A stretch of DNA of 6,997 nucleotides from Aquabacter sp. (GTDB lineage: Bacteria; Pseudomonadota; Alphaproteobacteria; Rhizobiales; Xanthobacteraceae), in assembly GCA_030147645.1 (NCBI GenBank), contig JASBUY010000043.1:1-6997 (forward strand), given 5' to 3'. Positions 1-5,210 of the stretch are shown piece by piece. The notes under the pieces are model-generated. The model searched no databases. It was given only the letters and a program-made list of their open reading frames with translations, and had not been told where the DNA came from. Position numbers and translations under genes: made by a program. Position 1 is the stretch's first letter; every line of letters begins with the position of its first letter.

Positions 1-3000
1 GTGACATTGAGCGTTCCCGAGGCGGACAGATTGCCATTCACGTCGGCGACGCCCGCATTGGCGAGATTGCCGAGGGTGAGGATCGTGGTCGATCCGCCGG
101 CGAGCGTGAGCGCGTTGGTGACGAGCGCCGAGCGTGCCGAATTGTCGGTGCTGGTGATGCCGCCCTGGAGGGTGCCGCCGGAGAGGACCTGAACATTGCT
201 GCCGATGGTGCCGTAGCCGGCCAAAGTCGCGCCGTTCGCCACCGTCATGAGGGAGGAGGTGAGGGAGCCGCCGAACAGCGCCAAGGTGCCGCCCGCAACC
301 GTGGTCGAGCCGGAGATGCTGCTCACGCCGGTGAGTGCCACCGTGCCGGGGCCGGATAGGGTCAGCCCGCCGGAGCCGCTCATGGCCTTGCTCAGCGTCA
401 ACACCTTGCCCGATGCGACAGTCAGGGTGCCGCCCGATGCGCCAAGCGCCAAGGCGCGCGCCGTTGTGAAGCTGTCTGAGGCGGTGAGCGTGCCGCCATT
501 GAGCCCGATGCCGCCAATCGCGGCGCCCAGATTGGCATCCGCCGAGACCAGCAGCGACCCGCCATTGATCTGCGTGCCACCCGTGTAGGTGTTGGTTCCC
601 GTCAGGATCAGGGTGCCGGCGCCGGTCTTTGTGAGTGTGCTCGTCGCCGTCTGGCGGACGGTTCCGCTTTGCGTGAACGTGATCCCGGACCCCACATTCA
701 AGGTGGATGAGGCATCGAGCACCACGGCGCGCGTGCTGGTGAAGCTGCTGGCTGCCGACAAGGTACCACCGGCGAGCGAAAGCGCGCCAGAGAGGGCGCC
801 GAGATTGGCCTGCGCGTTTACTGCGACGGTGGTTCCTGCGGAGACCAGCGTGCCGCCGCTATAGGTGCTTGCCCCCGTCAGCGTGGTGGTGCCGCCGGCC
901 TGGAACGTCACCTTTCCGGTGCCGGAAATGGTGCCGCCATAGGTGGTGGCGGCTGCTGTATTGAATACCAGGTGCCCGCTGTTCACGACGTTCGCGGTGA
1001 TCGTGCCGGAAGCGCCGCCGTTCCCCAGCACCAGGGTGCCGCCCGACGCGATGAGCGTGCTGCCGCTATAGGTATTGGCACCGGTGAGAAGCACCCTCCC
1101 GGAGGCGGGGAGGATGGACAAGGTGCCGGACCCGGAAATGGCGCCGGACAGGACGGTGTCGCCGGTGGAGATCACCGACAAGGTGCCGTTGTTCACCACA
1201 TTGCCGCTGAACGCGCCGTCCTTGGTGCCGTCGCCCAACTGCACCGTGCCGCCGGAAATGGTGAGGCCGCCCGGAAGACTGGCGGTCCCGGTCAGGACCC
1301 ATGTGCCGCCGCCGGTTTTTACTGCGCCGCCGCCGGAAATGGTCCCGGAGAAGGTGTTCTTGCCTGTGTCCCAGCCCAGCGTGAGGACATTCCCGCCAAG
1401 CGCAACCGTGCCGGCGCCGGACAGGCGGCCGATGGTTTCATTTGCGCCGAGCTGGAGCGTGCCGGTCGCATTGACGACCATCGGCCCGTAGACGGTGAAG
1501 GCCGGATCGCTGGACAGAAGCAGCGTGCCGCCGTTCACGGTAGTCAGGCCGTAATAGGAGTTCGAGCCCGCCAGCGTGAAAGTGCCCGCACCCGCTTTGG
1601 TTAGGGTGCCGGCACCCGTGATGCTGCCATTGAAGAGGCTGTCGGATGCCGAGGAGATGGTGACGGCGTAACCGCGATTCTCGAGTGCGCCATAGCCCGT
1701 CAGGCCGGCGAACGTGACATCCTGGCCGAGAGACAGAACGCCCGGACCGACAATGGAGGGGGCAAGTCCGCTTTGGATGGTGGTGCCGCCGGTGAGCGTC
1801 ACGGTTCCGGACTGGACCGATAGCCCGCCCATCTGGAGCTGCGCTCCATCTAGGGTGAGCGTGCCGGCGCCTTGCTGGAACAGCGTGCCGGTGCCCGTGA
1901 TGCTGCCGCTGAAGCTCGAATCGGCGCCCGCGCCGCCAATGGTGAGGGTGTTCGTCCCAAGGCTGATGGATCCGCTACCCGATATCGCACTGAGCGAGAC
2001 GGAAGAGCCAATCGCTAAACCGGCGCCCGCCGCGACCGACACGCTCGTGAAGACACCAGACGAACTCACTTGCAGCGTGCCGTCCGCGACGTCGATCGTG
2101 CCACCGAACGTATTCGGCCCGGTGAGACTGACCGCGCCGTCGCCGTTCAGTGTCAGCGTGCCCGTGCCGGAGAGGCCGCCACTGATGGTGAAGGTGGTGC
2201 CTGCGGCCGGCGCGATTTGAGGCGTTCCGCTTCCTCTGACCGTCAGCGGAAGTCCGAGATTGGTGTTCGCCGTGGTTTGGAGGATGCCGGACCCCTCCAG
2301 CCACACGCCATTCCCATAGCCCCCGAAGCTTCCCGCGTCCGAAATAGAGGCCGTGCCGCCCGAAATGAAAGTATTGAAATAAGCCGAGGTGGTGTTCGTC
2401 AGGGTCCAGCTTCCACCGGTCACGCCGAAATTGGCGAATCCATTGAAACTGTCGCCGATTTGACTCGCGTCGAAGGATCCCGGTGCGGTCCCGCCGAGGG
2501 CGAGCAGATTGTTTCCGGCCGCCACCGCATTGGTGTCGCCCGTGATCGTATAGCCGGCCTGTAGGGTCAGCGTATTGCCCAGGCCGTTGATCTGAATGGC
2601 GTCCGCCCGATCCGGAATGAGATCGCCGCTCAGCCCACCAGTTACGCTGCCATTGGCCGTGATGGTGATCTTGTTGCTGTTTCCGAGAATAACGAGGCCG
2701 ACGCCACCTTCGCCTGCATCACCGGGCTCGACCCCTCCGCCGCCGGAAGGGCCCCCGCCACCGCCCGCGCCGCCTTCAATGTCGCCATTGATGACAAGGG
2801 TGGAGGAGCTTGCACCGAAATAGAGGCCTGTCCCGCCGTGTCCGCCATTTCCGCCGGCGCCCGCAGCCGGAAAGTCCCCGCCGCCTCCGCCTGAACCGCC
2901 CTCGCCCCCATCCCCCGCTGAGACCGGGAGATTGATCACGATGGGGCCGCTGGATGCGTCGGGAATGATGGTCGCGCCATAGCCGCCGTTTCCGCCAGAG

Positions 3001-3533
3001 GCGCCACCGCCAGCATAATAATTGTAGCCGAAGAACCAGTCTCCGGTTTGGCCCGTGGTGCCCGCGCCGCCAGCCCCGCCGTCACCGCCGTAGGCGATGG
3101 CGCTCGGCGCGTCGTTTCCGACAAAGCCGTGAGCGCCGCCGCCGCCTCCGCCTCCGGCGCCGCCATTGATGCCGTCGCCCCCCGCTTGTCCGCTTCCACC
3201 GAACCAATTGCCGTTCAGGATGGCCGCCGTTCCGCCGGCCCCGCCGGTTCCGGCCACGGGATAGGTCACGCCGTAGACGCTTCCGTTCCCTCCAACTCCG
3301 CCGATGGTGCCAGCACCACCGCCGCCGCCGCCTTCCCCAATTCCCTCAGGTCCTGGGCCGCCCACGCCGCCCGCACCGCCGGTTCCCACCGGGACAGAAA
3401 TGCCTTGGTCGCCCACCCAGTCCGCATGCGCGGGCGACATGAGGAGGGCGAGCGAGAAGGAGGCCGAGGCCAGCAACCCCGCACGCAGCCGGTCTTTTGA
3501 ACCAGCAGCCGATGCCAACCGCATTCCCCGCAT
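1..3533 (-). CDS. Large autotransporter-type adhesin with PATR beta-helix repeats (N-terminal part, runs off left edge)
   Basis: One minus-strand frame is open without a stop from 3533 to the window edge: 1177 codons plus 2 bases. The ATG at 3533 is the first start after an in-frame TGA (3563-3561), and AAGGGAG lies 10 bases upstream of it. Residues 1-37 form a Sec signal peptide. Residues about 49-278 are glycine-rich GGX sequence, 279-450 is a Ser/Thr/Asn/Gly-rich beta-strand-like region, and from about 452 there are repeats of the type SGTGTLT..GAGTLTL.G.NTYSGGT...GGTL, the passenger-associated transport repeat of type V secretion (TIGR02601/PF12951). The passenger would fold as a right-handed beta-helix at the cell surface. 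The mature part has no cysteine and only about 18 Lys+Arg in some 1140 residues, as is common for exported passengers. The outer-membrane barrel expected at the C terminus is beyond position 1, so type V secretion is inferred. Ligand and role (adhesion, aggregation, biofilm) cannot be read from the sequence. A CtrA-type site lies about 100 bases upstream. Confidence 0.93.
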   Translation of the reverse strand, partial: MRGMRLASAAGSKDRLRAGLLASASFSLALLMSPAHADWVGDQGISVPVGTGGAGGVGGPGPEGIGEGGGGGGAGTIGGVGGNGSVYGVTYPVAGTGGAGGTAAILNGNWFGGSGQAGGDGINGGAGGGGGGGAHGFVGNDAPSAIAYGGDGGAGGAGTTGQTGDWFFGYNYYAGGGASGGNGGYGATIIPDASSGPIVINLPVSAGDGGEGGSGGGGGDFPAAGAGGNGGHGGTGLYFGASSSTLVINGDIEGGAGGGGGPSGGGGVEPGDAGEGGVGLVILGNSNKITITANGSVTGGLSGDLIPDRADAIQINGLGNTLTLQAGYTITGDTNAVAAGNNLLALGGTAPGSFDASQIGDSFNGFANFGVTGGSWTLTNTTSAYFNTFISGGTASISDAGSFGGYGNGVWLEGSGILQTTANTNLGLPLTVRGSGTPQIAPAAGTTFTISGGLSGTGTLTLNGDGAVSLTGPNTFGGTIDVADGTLQVSSSGVFTSVSVAAGAGLAIGSSVSLSAISGSGSISLGTNTLTIGGAGADSSFSGSITGTGTLFQQGAGTLTLDGAQLQMGGLSVQSGTVTLTGGTTIQSGLAPSIVGPGVLSLGQDVTFAGLTGYGALENRGYAVTISSASDSLFNGSITGAGTLTKAGAGTFTLAGSNSYYGLTTVNGGTLLLSSDPAFTVYGPMVVNATGTLQLGANETIGRLSGAGTVALGGNVLTLGWDTGKNTFSGTISGGGAVKTGGGTWVLTGTASLPGGLTISGGTVQLGDGTKDGAFSGNVVNNGTLSVISTGDTVLSGAISGSGTLSILPASGRVLLTGANTYSGSTLIASGGTLVLGNGGASGTITANVVNSGHLVFNTAAATTYGGTISGTGKVTFQAGGTTTLTGASTYSGGTLVSAGTTVAVNAQANLGALSGALSLAGGTLSAASSFTSTRAVVLDASSTLNVGSGITFTQSGTVRQTATSTLTKTGAGTLILTGTNTYTGGTQINGGSLLVSADANLGAAIGGIGLNGGTLTASDSFTTARALALGASGGTLTVASGKVLTLSKAMSGSGGLTLSGPGTVALTGVSSISGSTTVAGGTLALFGGSLTSSLMTVANGATLAGYGTIGSNVQVLSGGTLQGGITSTDNSARSALVTNALTLAGGSTTILTLGNLANAGVADVNGNLSASGTLNV
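261..2180 (-). repeat. Array of at least eight autotransporter-associated beta-strand (PATR) repeats
   Basis: Degenerate protein repeats start near residues 452, 543, 636, 702, 797, 867, 965 and 1049. Each has some form of SG(T/S/A)GTLT, then a G-G-T/L beta strand, then a G-(A/S/T)-N-T-Y-(S/T)-G-G-T turn, and ends in a GGTL-type strand. Spacing is irregular (about 65-100 residues), and the units at 543, 702 and 1049 lack a clear NTYSGGT turn. The repeats are recognisable at protein level and diverged at DNA level, which fits old duplication rather than recent amplification. PATR elements are thought to help passenger export and folding in type V secretion. Confidence 0.85.
357..902 (-). repeat. 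91-residue (273-base) tandem duplication within the passenger
   Basis: Two consecutive units, residues about 878-968 and 969-1059, align over their whole length with the same phase. Landmarks recur exactly 91 residues apart: ANLGA at 909 and 1000, and GGTL followed by A(S)xSF(T)xxRA at 922 and 1013. Each unit runs LTG.(N/S)TY(S/T)GGT, ANLGA, GGTL(S/T)A, SFT(S/T)(T/A)RA, then L(D/G)AS. The period is a multiple of three, so gain or loss of a unit would keep the frame. Unit boundaries are approximate. The copies differ at many residues, so the duplication is not recent. Confidence 0.75.
2700..3389 (-). repeat. Glycine-rich GGX domain at the N terminus of the passenger
   Basis: Residues about 49-278 are dominated by GG-X and GG-X-GG-X steps, for example TGGAGGVGGPG, GGDGGAGGAG and GAGGNGGHGGTG. 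At least four glycine blocks alternate with short hydrophobic or aromatic segments: AAILNGNWFGG, GDWFFGYNYYAGG, ATIIPDASSGPIVINL and LYFGASSSTLVINGD. Runs of GGC/GGT codons make this DNA look like GCC-triplet repeat on the plus strand, but it is ordinary in-frame coding sequence. Similar glycine blocks precede PATR repeats in other large alphaproteobacterial autotransporters (family knowledge). Whether the blocks pack as polyglycine-II helices is inference. Confidence 0.85.
3423..3533 (-). other. Sec signal peptide of the autotransporter
   Basis: The first 37 residues have a long basic n-region (Arg2, Arg5, Lys13, Arg15, Arg17), a hydrophobic core rich in Leu/Ala/Ser (about residues 19-32, ending SLALLM) and a classic SPAHA cleavage box. 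The predicted cut is after Ala37, leaving a mature N terminus beginning DWVGDQG. The n-region is longer than in an ordinary signal peptide but shorter than the roughly 50-residue extended signal peptides of some large autotransporters. No lipobox cysteine and no twin-arginine motif are seen. An alternative ATG at codon 4 would leave the signal functional but lies too close to any Shine-Dalgarno. Confidence 0.88.
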
Positions 3534-3633
3534 GAAGCCCCCGCTCCCTTGCCGGCCGCGTCAGCCGCGCGCGAGGTGCGCGCAAAGACGATCGCGTTCC
3601 GCAGCCGGTGCGCTTTATGCGGCATCATTAGGG

Positions 3634-3648
3634 TTAACAGGCGCTTAA
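3634..3648 (-). promoter_or_regulatory. CtrA-type binding site (TTAA-N7-TTAA)
   Basis: The bases are TTAA, seven spacer bases, then TTAA, a perfect match to the full CtrA box of alphaproteobacteria. Read on the minus strand the second half continues as TTAACC, matching the extended form. It lies 100 bases upstream of the autotransporter ATG. A candidate -10 hexamer CATAAA (minus strand, 3619-3614) sits 14 bases downstream, which would place transcription start near 3607. The site is nearly symmetric, so it could instead serve the plus strand, where TTGGAC follows at 3650-3655. CtrA is the essential cell-cycle response regulator of many alphaproteobacteria and often controls surface structures. 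Binding here is inferred from motif only. Confidence 0.6.
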
Positions 3649-3696
3649 CTTGGACGGATTTCCCTCGAAGGTCTTATCAATAAAGGAGAAATGGCG

Positions 3697-3732
3697 ATGG
3701 TGTGGGTCATGCCGTCCATGAACAATCTTTAA
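3697..3732 (+). CDS. Possible 11-codon small ORF with strong Shine-Dalgarno (doubtful)
   Basis: AGGAG at 3684-3688 stands 8 bases before the ATG at 3697, which opens a short frame reading MVWVMPSMNNL and ending at TAA (3730-3732). An in-frame ATG at 3691 would give 13 codons but lies only 2 bases from the Shine-Dalgarno. The CtrA-type box and a TTGGAC hexamer (3650-3655) lie just upstream on the same strand, with a poor -10 match (TTATCA, 3674-3679). No plus-strand gene follows for almost 1.5 kb, so it is not a leader peptide of a visible operon. I recognise no homologue. The good ribosome site may be chance, and the ORF should be treated as hypothetical. Confidence 0.2.
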   Translation: MVWVMPSMNNL

Positions 3733-3750
3733 CGGGGCGGCGGCGAATCA

Positions 3751-4839
3751 TCACAACTCGCCCTGCGGCAGTGTGATGAGATCCGCCAACTCAGCATCGC
3801 GCAGCGACGCCGCCATGGGGCAGGTCGCTCCGCGAACCACCGCGACATCGAACAGTTCGCGGATATGGGTGTCGAACCGGACCCACTCTTCGATCCGCCC
3901 ACTTGCGAGATGAATGATGGCAAGGCCACAGTGCGGGGTTTCTCCGTGGCGCTTCAGTTCCTGCTCAAGCGGCAGGCCCTCGAAGCTGATGCTGCGCGGC
4001 AAGGACAGGGTGGCGAGTGCATAGCCCTCATGAATGACAAGGCCGCGCAGGAAGCCGGGGCAGAAGGCGACATCCGCGCGCTGCCCGGTCGCCGGATCCA
4101 CGCGGACCAGATAGCCGCGGCCGGACTCCAGGACATAGACGGCGCCCTCATGAACGCGGGGCGAATGGGGCATGGAGAACCCGTCCGCGATCACGGCGCC
4201 GTCCGTGGTGCGGATCAGGGCGCCCCCCGTGCCGCGGTGCGCGCGCCAGCCTTCGGCCGTATCGGTGGTGGCGCAGACGGTCACATAGCGCACGGATCCG
4301 TTTTCAAGCGCCATTCCATTGAGGTGGCAGCGGTCTTCGGCGGCAAGTCGCGAAATGAAGGGCGGCTTCCAGATCGGCTGGAAGCTGTGGGTGGGGCTCA
4401 GCGTCGCGAGGCAGGCATAGCGCGTGGCCACGAAGACAATCCGCCCGTCCGCCTCCATTGCCACTTCGTGAATATCCATGTCGCCAGTGACGTGAACGGT
4501 GCGGGGCACGAAGAGGGCGTCGAACCTTTGATTGGCCCGTTCCCCCGGGTTGAGGACATTTTCCAGCCGCCAGATCTTCACCGCCGAGCCGAAGACCAGC
4601 GTCCTGTCCTGCGCCCATACCCCCATGGCCCGGCCGCAGTCGCGCCGATAGAGCGAGAGCGTGCCATCGAAGAAGCGTCCCAGAAGGAAGACCTGGCCAG
4701 CCTGGTACGAGGTCAGCGCGATGCTGATGCGATGGCGGGCGAGCCAGGCCGTCAGGCCTGGAGAACAGGCGACCGACCCCGCCTGAAGGGGGCCGTCCGC
4801 GTCCTTCCGGCCCACCGCGCTTTCTGCTGAGGACATCAC
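3751..4839 (-). CDS. TIGR03032/DUF4915 family protein, predicted beta-propeller, function unknown
   Basis: A complete 362-codon gene. I recognise the family from its conserved blocks: HVTGDMDIHE (116-125), ATRYACLATL (138-147), WKPPFIS (157-163), AAEDRCHLNGMAL (166-178), MPHSPRVHEGAVYVLESG (223-240), PGFLRGL (261-267) and ELFDVAV (328-334). The rhythm of short strands with G-x-(V/L)-x-(V/R)-V-D-P turns suggests a beta-propeller of NHL/SMP-30 kind, but no enzymatic activity is established for the family to my knowledge. No signal peptide or membrane helix is visible, so it is probably cytoplasmic. The start is a GTG at 4839 with AAGGAG 7 bases upstream; the ATG directly after it (4836, spacing 10) is equally possible and changes the protein by one residue. 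The nearest same-strand gene, the autotransporter, starts 217 bases beyond the stop behind its own candidate promoter, so co-transcription is not supported. A 6-bp-arm palindrome lies 36 bases upstream. Confidence 0.85.
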   Translation of the reverse strand: MMSSAESAVGRKDADGPLQAGSVACSPGLTAWLARHRISIALTSYQAGQVFLLGRFFDGTLSLYRRDCGRAMGVWAQDRTLVFGSAVKIWRLENVLNPGERANQRFDALFVPRTVHVTGDMDIHEVAMEADGRIVFVATRYACLATLSPTHSFQPIWKPPFISRLAAEDRCHLNGMALENGSVRYVTVCATTDTAEGWRAHRGTGGALIRTTDGAVIADGFSMPHSPRVHEGAVYVLESGRGYLVRVDPATGQRADVAFCPGFLRGLVIHEGYALATLSLPRSISFEGLPLEQELKRHGETPHCGLAIIHLASGRIEEWVRFDTHIRELFDVAVVRGATCPMAASLRDAELADLITLPQGEL

Positions 4840-4874
4840 GACTTCACTCCTTGGTCCCGCCGGCTAGCGAGGAG

Positions 4875-4893
4875 GGTTGCGCCATGGGCAACC
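4875..4893. promoter_or_regulatory. Palindrome GGTTGC-N7-GCAACC, candidate operator of the TIGR03032 gene
   Basis: Perfect 6-base arms at 4875-4880 and 4888-4893 flank a 7-base centre. It ends 36 bases before the GTG start of the minus-strand TIGR03032 gene, a typical place for a repressor operator or a 5'-leader hairpin. No T-run follows on either strand, so it is not an intrinsic terminator. I cannot assign it to a known regulator, and a match of this length in GC-rich DNA can be chance. Confidence 0.3.
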
Positions 4894-5130
4894 GCGCGCG
4901 CCTCGTTCAGCACCGCCTCCCGCCGATGGGATGATCACCGCATGGGGCGGGCTGCCAGGTCGTTGGGACGCGGCGGTCCGTGCCCTCTCTTCACCTTGGC
5001 TATGACGGAAACGACGGCAAGGAAAGCACCTTTCGCGGCTTCCCGGCGGATGAACCCTTTTGCTTTCCGACACGTCGCCCAGTGCTGCAATCGCGCCGCT
5101 CCGCCGCCGAGGCATGGCAAATCACGCCGC

Positions 5131-5155
5131 GGAACGTTGTCCCGCCGCTTCGGTT
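5131..5155 (+). promoter_or_regulatory. EcfG-like (general stress sigma factor) promoter candidate for the oxidoreductase
   Basis: GGAAC at 5131-5135 is followed after 16 bases by GGTT at 5152-5155. The alphaproteobacterial EcfG consensus is GGAAC-N16/17-CGTT, so the -35 is perfect and the -10 has one mismatch. Transcription would start near 5163, giving a leader of about 48 bases to the ATG at 5211 with GGAGG just before it. A second CGTT at 5158-5161 is at the wrong spacing (22). The position and orientation are right, but one mismatch in nine leaves a real chance of coincidence. Confidence 0.35.
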
Positions 5156-5210
5156 GTCGTTGGGACGGTGCCGCCCCCGGTGCTGTGCGAACGATGCTTG
5201 GGAGGCGCGC

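Larger units (their letters stand above)
3534..3750. other. Intergenic region between the autotransporter and the TIGR03032 gene
   Basis: These 217 bases separate two minus-strand genes. They contain the AAGGGAG Shine-Dalgarno of the autotransporter (3544-3550), a CtrA-type site (3634-3648) and a tiny plus-strand ORF with its own AGGAG. No stem followed by a T-run was found after the stop of the TIGR03032 gene (3751), so its terminator is either Rho-dependent or not recognised. The AT-richer stretch 3625-3730 stands out from the surrounding GC-rich DNA, as promoter DNA usually does. Confidence 0.7.
4840..5210. other. Divergent intergenic region, 371 bases
   Basis: This segment separates the starts of the minus-strand TIGR03032 gene and the plus-strand oxidoreductase gene. 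Besides the AAGGAG (4847-4852, minus) and GGAGG (5201-5205, plus) ribosome sites, it contains the GGTTGC/GCAACC palindrome and an EcfG-like promoter, both listed separately. The middle (about 4900-5125) is open in several frames, but none of the translations resembles a known protein and none has a supported start. I see no RNA gene, terminator hairpin or housekeeping promoter there that I would defend. Confidence 0.7.

Noticed and set aside
247..2564. Several plus-strand ORFs of 90-210 codons across the autotransporter
   Set aside because: Their Pro/Val/Arg-rich translations are the reverse complement of Gly/Thr/Ser codons of the beta-helix repeats.
3130..3330. GCC/GGC triplet runs as a possible phase-variation tract
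   Set aside because: They are short, multiples of three and interrupted; slippage would only change the number of glycines, not switch the gene off.
3691..3760. Intrinsic terminator of the TIGR03032 gene
   Set aside because: Only a 4-base CATG...CATG match and no T-run on the minus strand were found.
3865..4830. 321-codon plus-strand ORF opposite the TIGR03032 gene
   Set aside because: It is antisense to a gene with clear family motifs, its translation resembles nothing known, and such antisense frames stay open in GC-rich genes.
1..4839. Operon of the TIGR03032 gene with the autotransporter
   Set aside because: There is a 217-base gap with an apparent separate promoter (CtrA box plus -10-like hexamer) and no functional link.
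5139..5166. GTCCC...GGGAC inverted repeat before the oxidoreductase
   Set aside because: Only 5-base arms with an 18-base loop in GC-rich DNA; no support as an operator or terminator.
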